64,000 nt of DNA from Photobacterium chitinilyticum (GCF_004104355.1 NZ_RJLM01000001.1:600711-664710), one strand, 5' to 3'. Positions 52,594 through 62,903 are shown, counted from the stretch's first letter. The notes: a model not told the origin generated them from the letters alone. Made by a program: numbers and translations.

Positions 52594-53799
52594 ATGATTG
52601 ATTTAAAAACCCCCGCTTATAAACGAGCAAGTTTTGCCCTTGCTTTGGGATCCTTCCTGGTGTTTTGCAATCTCTATTTGTTTCAGCCAATGCTGCCGTT
52701 GATGGCCAATGAGTTTTCTGCCAGCGCGGCAGAAGTCAATTGGTTGTTGGCGGCAGGTACGTTGTCACTGGCAGTCATGTTGGTGCCCTGGGCGGTTGGC
52801 TCGGAAATCATAGGCCGTCGCCGGGTAATGCTCATTAGTCTGTTTTTACTACCAATTGTAGGGTTATTGATGCTAGGGGCTGATGATTTGTTCATGCTGA
52901 GCCTCGCACGGGCTTGTATGGGGGCGGCATTGGCCGGGTTTGCCGCTGTCGCTGTTGCCTATATGGCTGAAGAGTTTACGCCAAGAGCCTTAATGGTTGC
53001 CGTGGGCGGTTATATCAGCGCTAACTCGCTCGGAGGCATTGTCGGTCGTTTGTCGGGGGGATTTATTTCAGATCACTGGGGATGGCAAACCGCGGTGATC
53101 AGTATGGCGCTGTTCAGTTTGGTGGTTGCCTTGCTTGTTTGGAAACTGCTGCCCCCGCAGCAACATTTTGTTGCCAGAAAAGGCCAACTGAGAATGCATT
53201 CCCAGAGTGTGCTCCAGCACCTGCGAAAGCCCGTTCTGTGGTATGCGATGATGATCGGCGGGGTGAATTTTGCTTTGTTCGTTAACCTTTACACGGTGAT
53301 GGGCTTTCGCTTGGTCGCTGAGCCTTATTCGGTGCCGGTCAGCTGGGCCTCTATGATTTTCTTATGTTATCTCAGTGGTACCCTGAGCGCCAAGTTCAGT
53401 GGTAGATGGAGCCAGACACATAACCCTATCACCGGAATGATCATTGGGACAACGGTTAGTGTGGTTGGACTATGGGTCGCTGCTATAGAGGCGATTCCTG
53501 CGATGATGCTCGGCCTCATACTCATAAGCTCGGGAGCCTTTTTTACTCATTCACTGGCTTACGCCTGGGTGAGTCAGAAAGCGACCATAGCCAAAGCGAC
53601 GGCCACCGCGTTGTATCTCGTCCACTATTATGTCGGTGGCAGCCTTGGGGGATTCTACTTGATTGCCTGCTGGCAATATGGTGCGTGGCCAGCTGTGCTC
53701 GTCGGCGGTATGGTATTTTATGGTGTGATCTACTTGCTATGTTTGCAGTTAATGAATAAAGAAAAAGCCGCAGTCGAAGGGGGGCAGCCTGCGGCTTGA
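52594..53799 (+). CDS. MFS transporter (YnfM-like)
   Basis: A 401-residue major facilitator protein with 12 hydrophobic helices. The motif-A-like loop between helices 2 and 3 reads GSEIIGRRRVM. It resembles E. coli YnfM, a predicted arabinose-like or drug exporter of uncertain substrate. A start at 52531 is in frame, but ATG 52594 gives the normal short N-terminus. Its last 35 bases double as the terminator of the converging chemoreceptor gene. Confidence 0.88.
   Translation: MIDLKTPAYKRASFALALGSFLVFCNLYLFQPMLPLMANEFSASAAEVNWLLAAGTLSLAVMLVPWAVGSEIIGRRRVMLISLFLLPIVGLLMLGADDLFMLSLARACMGAALAGFAAVAVAYMAEEFTPRALMVAVGGYISANSLGGIVGRLSGGFISDHWGWQTAVISMALFSLVVALLVWKLLPPQQHFVARKGQLRMHSQSVLQHLRKPVLWYAMMIGGVNFALFVNLYTVMGFRLVAEPYSVPVSWASMIFLCYLSGTLSAKFSGRWSQTHNPITGMIIGTTVSVVGLWVAAIEAIPAMMLGLILISSGAFFTHSLAYAWVSQKATIAKATATALYLVHYYVGGSLGGFYLIACWQYGAWPAVLVGGMVFYGVIYLLCLQLMNKEKAAVEGGQPAA
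53763..53797 (-). terminator. Terminator of HBM chemoreceptor, inside MFS 3' end
   Basis: On the reverse strand AAGCCGCA...TGCGGCTT is followed by TTTTTC. The stem lies within the final codons of the converging MFS gene, so the two genes share these bases. Confidence 0.7.
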
Positions 53800-53816
53800 G
53801 GAAAGTTCGAGTTTAT

Positions 53817-55703
53817 CTAGAATTTGAACTGGCCGACAACGTCATCAAGCTGCTCGGCCATGACGGAGACGCCTTGGCTGGCTTTTGATGATTGGTTAAC
53901 GGCTGATGCGGTATTTATCGCCAGCTCCGAAATACGCGTGATGTTCTTATCTATTTCTGCTGAAACCATAGTTTGTTGCTCCGATGCCGAGGCTATCTGC
54001 AGGTTCTTATCAGAAATTTCAGTAATTGCTTCCACGATGCGGTTGACAGAATCTGTTGCCTGATTGGTTTGGGTGACGGTTAGCTCTGTCTGTGATTGAC
54101 TCTTTTGCATAATGGCCACGCTCTCTTCTACACCGGTGTGCAGCCGCTCTATGGTGTGCTCTATTTCCTGGGTAGAGCTATGTGTACGCTGCGCAAGCTG
54201 GCGGACTTCATCCGCAACAACGGCAAAGCCTCGGCCATGGTCTCCTGCTCGCGCAGCCTCAATGGCGGCATTGAGAGCCAGCAGGTTGGTTTGCTCGGTA
54301 ATATCACGGATCACGGCTATCACTTTGTTGATGTTGTTACTTTCTGTTTCAAGGCGCTCAATAAGTGTTTGTGATTCGGCAATATCCGTGGCCAGTGCCT
54401 GGATACATTCACCGGCCTGCTGACTGGTTTGAAGGCTGCTCTGAGCCTCTAGTTTCACTTTTTCAGCAGAGTTGGCCGCATCATTGATATTGCTGGCGAT
54501 TTCACTGCTGGTGGCTAACAGCTGATTGATTGCAGCGGCGACATTGGAAGATTCAGCCTGTTGCTGCTCAGCGTTTTCCAAACTGTGATCAGATGCAGAG
54601 GTTGACTCGGCGGCAGCACTAGATACTTGCTGCGATATGCCAGCGATATCGGTAATAATCGATTGTAGCTTGGAAGTGAACTTGTCGAAGGAATGGCTGA
54701 GTTCAGCTAGCTCATCATGTCCGCTGTCATTCATTCTGACTGTTAAATCACCGTTGCCTTCTGCAATGTCTTTCATCATGTGGTTAACAGTCGATAGGCG
54801 CTTTGTGATTTGGCGGCTGAACGCAAGTAAGACTAGCGTCATCAGCAGGGTTAGTACTACACCGCTGATAACTAATGTGAGTTTTTCTTGCTGCTGCTGG
54901 TTATTGATATCATTTACGATTGCAAGCTCAAGCCTGTCAATTTCATTTTCTACCACGTGGACTTTTTTTCTGAGTTCACCGTATAGTCCCTCGGTGAATG
55001 TGAGACCGATAGTGGTGTAGCCCTCAACCAGTTCTTCAAACATCATTTGATACATGATCAGGCTTCGTCTAAGTCCTTTTTGTTCAGTACGACTGTAGGG
55101 CTTGTCTCTTAGCGTCTGCTGCAGGGTGTCGAGGTTGTTATTGAAGTATGTCAGGTGCTCAGGTTTATTGGTGATGATGAAGTCTTTTTCGTTGCGCCTG
55201 AGGTTGAGCAGCATGCGGTAGAGTTGTTCGTCACCTGTTGCTAGTATTTTCTCTTCAGCGATATTTGCGGCATTATTGATATTGCCGCGCACCCCGTCTT
55301 TCATCGTCAGACCTATCAGGATGCTTTGATCGGTAATAACATTAAATTGGGTCGAGTACTGATCAAGCACCTCTAGAGCATAGTCAAAGCTGTTCTCGTG
55401 CTGGTTACTGTACTGACGAAGGATTTCTTTGACTCGGTTTATGCGATCGGTCAGCGCTACTTGGTCAGCATTGAATTGCTTGATGTATTTGACATCGAGC
55501 CGGGCAAGGAAGTCTTTTTCATGGCGGCGCAGTTTCAGCAAGTCAGCTTTACTGTGTGCGGTTTCTTGCGCAGCAAACTGTAAATTATCAATTTTCCTGA
55601 AAGAGACCATTTCAAAAAAGCCGAAAGCAAGCATCGAGACGACAAGGATGAAGCTGATGAGGTATAGCTTTGCTTTGATAGTCTGAACAGACAGTATGCG
55701 CAT
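53817..55703 (-). CDS. Methyl-accepting chemotaxis protein with HBM sensor domain
   Basis: A 628-residue chemoreceptor. A membrane helix (about 9-30) is followed by a long helical periplasmic sensor with the duplicated RRHEKDF and RRNEKDF segments. These mark the helical bimodular (HBM) domain, which in Pseudomonas McpS binds organic acids. A second helix (about 275-297), HAMP and a signalling domain with [32 protein letters not shown] follow. TCA-cycle acids are a plausible ligand class, by family. A leader with a small CCGTG-TGGA-CACGG hairpin precedes the start. Confidence 0.92.
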   Translation of the reverse strand: MRILSVQTIKAKLYLISFILVVSMLAFGFFEMVSFRKIDNLQFAAQETAHSKADLLKLRRHEKDFLARLDVKYIKQFNADQVALTDRINRVKEILRQYSNQHENSFDYALEVLDQYSTQFNVITDQSILIGLTMKDGVRGNINNAANIAEEKILATGDEQLYRMLLNLRRNEKDFIITNKPEHLTYFNNNLDTLQQTLRDKPYSRTEQKGLRRSLIMYQMMFEELVEGYTTIGLTFTEGLYGELRKKVHVVENEIDRLELAIVNDINNQQQQEKLTLVISGVVLTLLMTLVLLAFSRQITKRLSTVNHMMKDIAEGNGDLTVRMNDSGHDELAELSHSFDKFTSKLQSIITDIAGISQQVSSAAAESTSASDHSLENAEQQQAESSNVAAAINQLLATSSEIASNINDAANSAEKVKLEAQSSLQTSQQAGECIQALATDIAESQTLIERLETESNNINKVIAVIRDITEQTNLLALNAAIEAARAGDHGRGFAVVADEVRQLAQRTHSSTQEIEHTIERLHTGVEESVAIMQKSQSQTELTVTQTNQATDSVNRIVEAITEISDKNLQIASASEQQTMVSAEIDKNITRISELAINTASAVNQSSKASQGVSVMAEQLDDVVGQFKF

Positions 55704-55729
55704 TATTTACTCCCTTAGTTATATAGGCA

Positions 55730-55743
55730 CCGTGTCCACACGG
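55730..55743 (-). other. Leader hairpin of the HBM receptor
   Basis: On the reverse strand CCGTG-TGGA-CACGG forms a perfect 14-bp palindrome with GGA in the loop, 27 nt before the start codon. Role unknown. Confidence 0.5.
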
Positions 55744-55931
55744 GCCTCCAGAGGGCTGCTATCGGCTGTTACCAGCGCTAGCTACTGCATACTTCAGCTA
55801 TAGGATAGGTATCCTGATGCTTCCCTGAATTTCGCTTTCTCCATCGTCCATTAATTCGGACAGCATTGACGGCTTTTCTTCTGGCACATAAATAACTATA
55901 GGATCTATATCAGGAATTTTGTAATAAAAAG

Positions 55932-55957
55932 AAGAAAGGGCCTATTCGGCCCTTTTT
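55932..55957 (-). terminator. Terminator of glpABC operon
   Basis: Stem AAAGGGCC / GGCCCTTT just past the glpC stop, with a T-run on the reverse strand. Confidence 0.85.
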
Positions 55958-55960
55958 AAT

Positions 55961-57172
55961 TTATGCGATAGCCATGGCTAATACAGAGACGGGGTGAATG
56001 GTCTCAAGGTCGGTATTTTCTTCAATCTGCCATTTGCAGGTTTCACAGTCGGTAATGGCGAAGTCAGCATTTTCACTGCGAATTTGCTTGAATAGTTTGC
56101 TACCGATAGCCATTGAAGTGTCATAGTTTTCAGTTTTGAAGCCATAAGTCCCGGCAAGGCCACAACACTGGCTGTCCAAGACGACGAGCTCCAGGCCCGG
56201 GATCATCTTGAGCAGTTCAATGGTATACAGGCTGCCACCGGTACGTTCTAGGTGGCAGGGCGTGTGATAGACCACCTTTTTATTGATTGGCTTCATCTTG
56301 GGAACATTGCCATTCATGAAGCTTTTTAGCAGGAAGCGAGTAACAAACTCTAGCTTGTCGGCTACCTGGCTGTTATCTACTTTCAATACCTCGGGGTATT
56401 CTTCCCGGAGCGTAAATGAACAAGTTGACGAGGTAGAGATGATTGGTGCGTCATATTTTTCAATGGCATCGGTAAAGTTCTTTACGTTCAGCTTGGCATT
56501 TTTCTTCGCTTTATCAAAAAAGCCATTGGCGATCAGCGGTACACCACAACACTTTTCTTTATCGAGCAACTGGACACCAATGCTCATCGCATTCATCACT
56601 TTGACAAAGTCTTTGCCGAGCTGAGGGTTGTTGTAGTTTACATAGCAGCCATGAAAGTAGTGAACCTGCTGCGGGTACAGGGCCTGGCTGGTACAGTTTT
56701 GTTTGTACCAACGGCGGAAAGTACCGTGAGAGTATTTGGGCAGGCTCTTATGATCATGCACTCCGATGGTTTTGTGCATGATTTTTTTGACCGGCTTCAT
56801 ACCCGTAATGGCATTGACGACGGGAGCAAATGGTGTCGCTGCAGTACCCATTAAATCCGTATGGCTGAGAACAAAATCACGGATTGTTTTGATGTTCAAT
56901 GGCATCTTTGCATGCTCGTCACGAGCAACGGCGATCATGTCACCGATTTTTACCCCGGAAGGGCAGGCGGTTTCACAACGTTTGCAGTTGGTACACAGCT
57001 TCAGTGTTTCATCATAAAACTCAGGGCTTTTAATGCGCAGGCGCTCGCCATCTGGACCACATTGCTTGGGGCCAGGGTATTGCGGGTTTGCTTTTGCGAC
57101 AGGGCAATAAACTGTACATACAGTGCACTTGATACATTGATCAAAGCTGGTGTCTTTTTTTAGAAGGCTCAT
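55961..57172 (-). CDS. glpC: Anaerobic glycerol-3-phosphate dehydrogenase subunit C
   Basis: A 403-residue Fe-S membrane-anchor subunit. Two ferredoxin clusters, [12 protein letters not shown] and [12 protein letters not shown], are at the N-terminus. Two CCG-type Cys-rich segments follow (KCCGVPLI and CCGLAGTYG). GlpC passes electrons from GlpAB to menaquinone. It overlaps glpB by 4 bp. Length matches E. coli GlpC (396). Confidence 0.96.
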   Translation of the reverse strand: MSLLKKDTSFDQCIKCTVCTVYCPVAKANPQYPGPKQCGPDGERLRIKSPEFYDETLKLCTNCKRCETACPSGVKIGDMIAVARDEHAKMPLNIKTIRDFVLSHTDLMGTAATPFAPVVNAITGMKPVKKIMHKTIGVHDHKSLPKYSHGTFRRWYKQNCTSQALYPQQVHYFHGCYVNYNNPQLGKDFVKVMNAMSIGVQLLDKEKCCGVPLIANGFFDKAKKNAKLNVKNFTDAIEKYDAPIISTSSTCSFTLREEYPEVLKVDNSQVADKLEFVTRFLLKSFMNGNVPKMKPINKKVVYHTPCHLERTGGSLYTIELLKMIPGLELVVLDSQCCGLAGTYGFKTENYDTSMAIGSKLFKQIRSENADFAITDCETCKWQIEENTDLETIHPVSVLAMAIA

Positions 57173-58497
57173 GCGAAAGTCCTTTCTTGTTGTTTGTCAT
57201 CTGTTGTTTGGCGTTGCGCTTTAATCATCTGCTCGGCGACATAATGGCCGGTGCTGATGGCAACACCGCTGCCGCAGCCTTCGAAGACCGGATCATAATG
57301 TGCGAGTAGGGCGCCGGCACAGTAAAGATTGCTGATCGTCTGGTTGTGGAGGGATGGCTGTAACTGTGAGTTGCAAGTCACCCCCATTTTGAGAAACGGA
57401 TGACTTTGCTTGGCAAAGAATTCAGGTTGATACCAGTGATCGCGGTGTGGGAGATCAGTCATATCAAGCCCGAAGATTGGCTCTTCAATGCTGTGTCGCT
57501 GGGCACTCATACCGCGGCTGAAGAAACTGCCGCTGGCGATCAGAAAATGGTCTGCGATGAGTGGCATATCGAGGTGGTTTTTGGTGTAAATACGCTTTAG
57601 TTCACCGTTTTCGAAATCACCACGTCGTACTTCGTCACCGGCAAGGATCAGGCCGCCCAGTGCCTTGAAGTGGGATTTCATTGCTTCCTCGAGACGGATG
57701 CCGAGTAGGGAAGGTGGCATTGTCGGGATTTCACAAATTTTATAACCAGTTAAACCTTCAAGAAGTTTTATGGTGGCAGCGCCGTCACCATTACCGAATA
57801 TTGCAGGTAGAATGACAAGATCAACCTTGCCGACTTGGTGGATCATTGACTTGGCGAAGGCATGGAGCTTGGTTTCATCACGCAGAACCCGAGACAGATC
57901 TATTGAGCGGAATTCGCAGGGGTTGCGCTGCATGGTGTCGAAATCGGGCAGTTCGACGGCTGCTGTTTTGATGGTTACACCTTTAAACTGAGGAAGTTTT
58001 GCTAGATTATCGGCAGCCAACTTGGGTTGAAAGTCGCGGAAACCATCAATAGTGACAAGAGCGACGGCGTCTAATCCTTGCGCCACGTCAGACAGTGGGA
58101 ACTGGTGTACCGTTTGCTGTGATAGCCATGTCGAACGGAATGTTCCCATCGGTGTGACACGTAGATGATTCGAATCATCGTTTTGTGCTGTCAGGTATAC
58201 GCCACGCTCATCCATCATAGCCTGGTACCAGGCCAGTGCGTCACGTGTTGCTTGCTCACCTAACTTGCTGTAGGGATGCTCTGGGCTTTGGCTCTTCAGA
58301 GAATTAAAGGCTTCGAAGGGATTAGCCACCGGCTGTCCATCAGGCAAACGGCTCAATACGTCGATAGAGCCTGATGAAAAGTGCAGTGCACTCTGGCCAG
58401 CAGCGATAACCGTGGTTTTTAAACCGGCCTCGGCACAGCGGATCGCACAACTTAGGCCTGCAACACCACCACCAATAATTATGCTATCAAATTTCAT
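57169..58497 (-). CDS. glpB: Anaerobic glycerol-3-phosphate dehydrogenase subunit B
   Basis: A 442-residue flavoprotein subunit with the N-terminal dinucleotide motif [20 protein letters not shown]. It has the late block [21 protein letters not shown] typical of GlpB. It forms the soluble GlpAB core with GlpA. It overlaps glpA by 11 bp and glpC by 4 bp. Slightly longer than E. coli GlpB (419). Confidence 0.95.
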   Translation of the reverse strand: MKFDSIIIGGGVAGLSCAIRCAEAGLKTTVIAAGQSALHFSSGSIDVLSRLPDGQPVANPFEAFNSLKSQSPEHPYSKLGEQATRDALAWYQAMMDERGVYLTAQNDDSNHLRVTPMGTFRSTWLSQQTVHQFPLSDVAQGLDAVALVTIDGFRDFQPKLAADNLAKLPQFKGVTIKTAAVELPDFDTMQRNPCEFRSIDLSRVLRDETKLHAFAKSMIHQVGKVDLVILPAIFGNGDGAATIKLLEGLTGYKICEIPTMPPSLLGIRLEEAMKSHFKALGGLILAGDEVRRGDFENGELKRIYTKNHLDMPLIADHFLIASGSFFSRGMSAQRHSIEEPIFGLDMTDLPHRDHWYQPEFFAKQSHPFLKMGVTCNSQLQPSLHNQTISNLYCAGALLAHYDPVFEGCGSGVAISTGHYVAEQMIKAQRQTTDDKQQERTFA

Positions 58498-60187
58498 GCT
58501 CGACCTCGTCTGATGTTTCGCTGGTTGTGGTATTCGTTGTGGAACTGAGTGTTTGATTTGTTGAAGCTATCACTTGTTGTTCAGGGAGATCACTGACACC
58601 AAACAAGCCTTCATAGATCCAGTAGGTAAACTCACCTTCACGTAGTGCATCTCCCCAGAATACGGGTTTGATACCTTTCCAACGTTCTTCAAGGAATTCA
58701 CCTAACAAGTGGCTTGCTTCGGTGCCGGATGTTTTGCCATATTCCGAGAATAAGCCTGCTGCGCGGTAGGAGCAGAGTTCACCTTGGCAAGGTCCCATCC
58801 CAACACGGGTACGGCGGCGTAGGTCAATAAGGTTATGGACATCGAGTTCTTTAATGGCGTATTCCACTTCGCCACAGGTCACCATTTCGCATTCGCAGAT
58901 AACGGCCTGACTCTTCTTGTCACCCTTGAGGAACTTCTCTGCTCGTTCGCCGTGGCGGTAATAGGCTGATTGATAAACGGGTTTCGCCAAGCTAGCTGTT
59001 TTTTTGGTTTTCTCGGTAGCTTGCTCCGAGCCGGGAAGGGGCTTTTCATGGGTGATACAGCGTTGTGAGTTACCCAGCTTTTTGGCAACCAGATCTGTGG
59101 TCCATTCTGCCATCATGCGGTAAGTCATCAGCTTGCCACCTGTAATGGTAATAAAGCCATCCATGCCATCACGTTCGGCGTGGTCAAGCAGTACGATGCC
59201 ACGGCTGATGTTACGGCCACTGGTATCGCCATCGACAGCAACCAGAGGACGTACGCCGGCATAGGCCCGAAGCACTCGGGTGTTGGCCATAATAGGCGCG
59301 AGCTTGGCACCTTCCTCGAGTAGTACGTCGATTTCTCTGCTGGTTACGTGTAAATCGTCGATTTTGTCATAATCAATGCGCTCTGATGTGGTTCCGATCA
59401 GAGATATGGTGTCACCGGGTACCAAGATATCGGCATCCGACGGTTTACGGCAGCGGTTTATCACCAGATTGTTGATACGGTAATCGAGGATCAGAAGTGA
59501 TCCTTTTGCCGGGAACATCTTAATATTCAGATCGCCATATTCGCAGATCTGCTGACCCCAGATTCCGGCGGCATTGACTACCTGCTTGGCGTGAACAGCA
59601 AAATGCTCGCCAGTTTTCATGTTCAGGCAATTGACGCCCTTCACGGTATGTCCGTCTCGGATCAGTCCGGTAACAGTTGTGTGGTTGAACAGACGGGCAC
59701 CATGCTCGACGGCATCGAGTACGTTGGAGGCGGCAAGGCGAAACGGATCCAGCGTTCCGTCAGGTACTTTGACGGCACCAATGAGGTCGGGGTTACAATT
59801 GGGCTCGAGGCGCAATGCCTCCTGCGGCGTTAACTGTTCGACATCGATATCAGCTCGCTGGCAGGACGACAGAAAAGTTTTCTGAAAGTCGAGATCATCG
59901 TCCGGCAGTGAGATGAACAGCCCTTGCGTATCTTCAACGCAGTGGCGGGCAATTTTTTTTAGTATCCGGTTTTCTTGAATACATTCTTCAGCGGATTCTT
60001 GATCCGTAACGGCATAACGAGCGCCTGAATGGAGTAGGCCGTGGTTGCGGCCGGTCGTGCCCGAAGCAAGGTCATCCCTTTCAACCAGAATACACGCCAT
60101 CCCTCGTAACGCGCAGTCTCGCATGATGCCCGTGCCGGTTGCGCCCCCACCGATGATAACAACGTCTGTTTCAAACCAACTAGTCAT
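58487..60187 (-). CDS. glpA: Anaerobic glycerol-3-phosphate dehydrogenase subunit A
   Basis: A 566-residue FAD-dependent dehydrogenase. The N-terminal motif [20 protein letters not shown] is intact, followed by the DAO fold. A C-terminal BFD-like [2Fe-2S] region has [10 protein letters not shown] and [10 protein letters not shown]. It oxidises glycerol-3-phosphate to dihydroxyacetone phosphate under anaerobic conditions. It heads glpABC. A near-perfect GlpR-type palindrome lies 113 bp upstream. Confidence 0.96.
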   Translation of the reverse strand: MTSWFETDVVIIGGGATGTGIMRDCALRGMACILVERDDLASGTTGRNHGLLHSGARYAVTDQESAEECIQENRILKKIARHCVEDTQGLFISLPDDDLDFQKTFLSSCQRADIDVEQLTPQEALRLEPNCNPDLIGAVKVPDGTLDPFRLAASNVLDAVEHGARLFNHTTVTGLIRDGHTVKGVNCLNMKTGEHFAVHAKQVVNAAGIWGQQICEYGDLNIKMFPAKGSLLILDYRINNLVINRCRKPSDADILVPGDTISLIGTTSERIDYDKIDDLHVTSREIDVLLEEGAKLAPIMANTRVLRAYAGVRPLVAVDGDTSGRNISRGIVLLDHAERDGMDGFITITGGKLMTYRMMAEWTTDLVAKKLGNSQRCITHEKPLPGSEQATEKTKKTASLAKPVYQSAYYRHGERAEKFLKGDKKSQAVICECEMVTCGEVEYAIKELDVHNLIDLRRRTRVGMGPCQGELCSYRAAGLFSEYGKTSGTEASHLLGEFLEERWKGIKPVFWGDALREGEFTYWIYEGLFGVSDLPEQQVIASTNQTLSSTTNTTTSETSDEVEHEI

Positions 60188-60281
60188 GTTCGTTTTCGCT
60201 TATTGTTTTGGTAAGTTACTCAGGAACTGTTTGATTCCCTATCTTATAGGAATAAATATGCCACTTTTGTTGCGGGTATTA

Positions 60282-60297
60282 TTTGATCTAATACACA
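60282..60297 (-). promoter_or_regulatory. CRP-like site upstream of glpA
   Basis: TTTGA-N6-ACACA, matching TGTGA-N6-TCACA at 8 of 10 positions. It sits next to the GlpR-like site. Confidence 0.4.
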
Positions 60298-60299
60298 TA

Positions 60300-60324
60300 A
60301 ATGAGCGAACGAGCATTCGTTCGC
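60300..60324. promoter_or_regulatory. GlpR-type operator upstream of glpA
   Basis: AATGAGCGAACGAGCATT (60300-60317) matches the GlpR consensus WATKYTCGWWCGAWMATW at 15 of 18 positions. It overlaps a longer palindrome GCGAACGAGCATTCGTTCGC (60305-60324) with perfect 8-bp arms. It lies between glpA and the GGDEF remnant. Confidence 0.65.
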
Positions 60325-60357
60325 GCTATAACTGGTTTGATTGAGTGAAAACCACAC

Positions 60358-60383
60358 AAAAAAAGAGCCAATAGGCTCTTTTG
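60358..60383 (-). terminator. Terminator of the GGDEF remnant
   Basis: Stem AAAAGAGCC-AATA-GGCTCTTTT. The reverse strand ends with TTTTTTT, so it terminates leftward transcription of the GGDEF fragment, which stops at 60406. Confidence 0.85.
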
Positions 60384-60405
60384 GCAAGGGAGAAAGACGA
60401 GAAGA

Positions 60406-60606
60406 TCAGGCAAATGTTCTGCGGCGCTCATTGCCTTGGTATTGGAAGCCTACAGGGTGGAAGCGACAGCAATCACGACCAGAATCCTTGCATTCATATA
60501 ACGCGCGATCTGCTCGTTCAATCATAGATGATAGTGTATCGCCATCAGAGAACGTTGAGATTCCGATACAAGCGGTGATTTGTAGTTTGCTGGCTGTTGA
60601 ATTTGG
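60406..60606 (-). pseudogene. 3' remnant of a GGDEF-domain gene
   Basis: On the reverse strand an open stretch of 66 codons ends at TGA 60406-60408. It encodes the C-terminal half of a GGDEF domain: LQITACIGISTFSDGDTL followed by SSMIERADRALYECKDSGRD. The catalytic GGDEF loop and everything N-terminal are missing, and an in-frame stop (TAA at 60607-60609) closes the left side. No start codon is suitable. The gene's terminator is still present, so it is a decayed diguanylate-cyclase-family gene rather than an active protein. Confidence 0.85.
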
Positions 60607-60805
60607 TTATTGTAAATAAACAAGCAGCGACCTTGAACCTGTATATTGATTGGTATTTCTAATGTGATTGGATGAATTTATTAATGGGTAACCTAATTTT
60701 GGTTGGAAAATTTACCGTCAGGCTTTTTTACTGCGGACTTGATTGTGCAATCAATCAGTGAACTTGCTATGATCCCTCCTCATTTTTATTGATACAAGTT
60801 TGAGC

Positions 60806-61477
60806 ATGTTTACAGGTTATTTGACGTTTCTGATCCCCGCTTTGTTGGGTGCGCAATTGATTTTTACTTTGGTGTTAACCAAGGGGGAGATATGTCCGGG
60901 CCAGCGTGGCAGGGTGCACAAAATGTTGCCTGTAATTTTGGTTGGCTGGGTTGTTGCTGTTATTAGCCATCCGGTAGCCTTGCTACCATTACTGACACTG
61001 GGGTTTTTCACCTTCAAGGTCAAAACGGGGAAAACACGTAATGCGGGCCCGTTGAAAGCTCTCTATACTGCAGATGTTTTGGCGATGCTTAGCTGGTTGC
61101 TATTGCTGCCGGCAATGAATATTCCTCAAATTGGCCTGAGTTTCATGGCTGTGGCACTGTTTGGCAGCTCCCTGGCTCATTTGCTGCTGACTCAAGCTCG
61201 CACTCGTTTGCAGGCTTTTCACCGAATCTTACCTTTTACCGGATTTATCAGTGCAATTATCAGCGTGCTGCTGATGCTGTGGTTATTTACTGGTATGGAT
61301 GAGTCAACTCTACAATCGATGATTTCTGATGTTGTCGGTTCGTTGGTGTTACTGGTATTGGCGCTGCTTGTTTGGGCTGGACATATTCTGCTGACTAAGA
61401 CAGTAAATCGCTGGCAGTTATTGGTGGCTTCTTTGTTGCTGGTGGCGTCGGGGAGTATGCAGCTGGCATTATTCTAA
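60806..61477 (+). CDS. Membrane protein of unknown function
   Basis: A 223-residue integral membrane protein with about six or seven hydrophobic helices and few charged residues. I recognise no motif or family. ATG 60806 follows an in-frame TTG at 60800. It is monocistronic, with a strong terminator. The N-terminal ALLGAQLIFTLVLTKGEICPGQRGR loop has the only Cys. Confidence 0.7.
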   Translation: MFTGYLTFLIPALLGAQLIFTLVLTKGEICPGQRGRVHKMLPVILVGWVVAVISHPVALLPLLTLGFFTFKVKTGKTRNAGPLKALYTADVLAMLSWLLLLPAMNIPQIGLSFMAVALFGSSLAHLLLTQARTRLQAFHRILPFTGFISAIISVLLMLWLFTGMDESTLQSMISDVVGSLVLLVLALLVWAGHILLTKTVNRWQLLVASLLLVASGSMQLALF

Positions 61478-61496
61478 GCTCACAGTCACATAAGCG

Positions 61497-61526
61497 AAAA
61501 AGCCCTTCCGATTGGAAGGGCTTTTT
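61497..61526 (+). terminator. Rho-independent terminator
   Basis: Perfect 13-bp stem AAAAAGCCCTTCC-GATT-GGAAGGGCTTTTT, 20 bp past the stop of the membrane protein gene. Confidence 0.92.
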
Positions 61527-61606
61527 GTAGCAGGCTACCGGAGAATGGCTATGCTTATCTTTAGATACAGGCACTGTTACCGATGCAGGTGATCTAAGGG
61601 GTGAGT

Positions 61607-61795
61607 ATGGAAATTAGTAATCTATTAAATATGGATGGCACTATCGTTCTTGGTATTGTGAACGAAAGGCTCCGCTTGGAATGCTCGACAATAGAAGAGC
61701 TGGTTAGCCGTTACGAGCTGGATACCGATGAGTTGAACGATAAGATGGAAGCGCTGGGTTATCACTACGATCCCATCTCTAATCAATTTAAATAA
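61607..61795 (+). CDS. DUF4250-family small protein
   Basis: A 62-residue soluble protein. The layout NLLNMDGTIVLGIVNERLRLEC...EELVSRYELD...EALGYHYDPISNQFK is that of DUF4250, whose function is unknown. AAGGGG lies just upstream; GTG 61601 is an in-frame alternative. It converges with metR with a 29-bp gap. Confidence 0.82.
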   Translation: MEISNLLNMDGTIVLGIVNERLRLECSTIEELVSRYELDTDELNDKMEALGYHYDPISNQFK

Positions 61796-61824
61796 AAGCG
61801 TAATACTATGTAATTACCTGAACA

Positions 61825-62736
61825 TCAGGCGCTTTTAATTCCCTCTAGGTGGGTCTGGCATTGCTGCTTGGCTGTTGCAAAGAAGGCTTGCAGGTAGTGC
61901 CTTTCCCGCTCGGAAGCTCGAATAGCGGCAAACAGTCGTCGCCACAACCCATCTCCAAGCGGTTTGCTAACAATTAAGCCTTGACGGGCAAAGTCATAGA
62001 TTGCCCAGTTTGGTAGTGCCGCAACGCCCAATCCAGCCGACACCATTTGTACCAGCATCAAGGTATTGTCCGCTTGCTTCCAGTTCTGAGGCTCTATCTC
62101 TGCCGGTTGCAAAAAGTGTTTTACGACATCTAATCGTCCTTTTTGAACCGGGTAGCTGAGCATGGTCTGATCGGCTAGGTCTTCCGGAGATATATAGTCT
62201 TTATTAGCCAGTGGTGATTGCGGCGAAACGATCAATCGCATTTCAAAGTCGAACAGTGGCTCGAAATGGACTTCACTACGGGCCTGGATGTCGGAGGTGA
62301 TCACGAGATCGAGCTCACCGGCACTCAACGCCGGCAGCGGCTCGAAACCGAAACCAGAAGAAAAATCCAATGTCACGCTAGGCCAATGGATCTGATATTC
62401 CTTCAGAGCAGGCATTAACCATTGGAAGCAGGAATGGCATTCGATGGCCATATGTAAGCGACCATGGGCATCTTCTTTCAAACTGGCAAGCTCATGTTCG
62501 GCCTTAGAAATACGAGGGATCAAGTCGTCTGCCAACCGGAGGAGAATCTCGCCCTCGGCGGTGAATTTTACCGGTCGGGTTTTTCTTAAAAATAGCTGGC
62601 CGCCAAGCCGCTGCTCTAGATCTTTCAACTGGTGGGATAGGGCGGATTGTGTCAGGCATAGGGTGTTGGCTGTTGCTGTCAGCGAGCCGGTATCCCGTAG
62701 TACCGATAATGTTCTTAGGTGTTTAATTTCAATCAT
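61825..62736 (-). CDS. metR: LysR-type methionine regulator
   Basis: A 303-residue LysR regulator. The N-terminal helix-turn-helix (about 16-36, GSLTATANTLCLTQSALSHQL) and body are MetR-like, and it is divergent from metE exactly as in E. coli. MetR activates metE using homocysteine as co-inducer. In-frame upstream starts (62784) give 16 extra residues; ATG 62736 fits the family (MIEIKHLRTL). MetJ-type boxes lie upstream. Confidence 0.95.
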   Translation of the reverse strand: MIEIKHLRTLSVLRDTGSLTATANTLCLTQSALSHQLKDLEQRLGGQLFLRKTRPVKFTAEGEILLRLADDLIPRISKAEHELASLKEDAHGRLHMAIECHSCFQWLMPALKEYQIHWPSVTLDFSSGFGFEPLPALSAGELDLVITSDIQARSEVHFEPLFDFEMRLIVSPQSPLANKDYISPEDLADQTMLSYPVQKGRLDVVKHFLQPAEIEPQNWKQADNTLMLVQMVSAGLGVAALPNWAIYDFARQGLIVSKPLGDGLWRRLFAAIRASERERHYLQAFFATAKQQCQTHLEGIKSA

Positions 62737-62857
62737 GGCTTCTTTTACCGTCCCTGTCGCAAAATACTCATCCTTTTTATCCATTGAAATACAGCCAATT
62801 TCAGATAGCTGCCGGATGAGTTGATAACGCCAATGTACCTGCTAACTTAAGCGGTGT

Positions 62858-62873
62858 AAACATCTAGACGTCT
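62858..62873. promoter_or_regulatory. Tandem met boxes (MetJ operator)
   Basis: AAACATCT followed by AGACGTCT. The second 8-mer is a perfect met box and the first matches at 6 of 8. MetJ binds tandem boxes as a repressor. It lies in the metR-metE divergent region. Confidence 0.75.
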
Positions 62874-62890
62874 AAATGAAGTGTGATGAA

Positions 62891-62903
62891 TGAGAACTTT
62901 TCA
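62891..62903. promoter_or_regulatory. MetR-type site
   Basis: TGAG-AACTT-TTCA matches TGAA-N5-TTCA at 7 of 8 conserved positions, upstream of metE. It suggests MetR activation. Confidence 0.55.

Noticed and set aside
60341-60619. A 92-codon plus-strand frame upstream of the membrane protein gene
   Set aside because: It runs antisense through the terminator and the GGDEF remnant, whose reverse-strand reading is clearly family-like; no ribosome site or homology seen.
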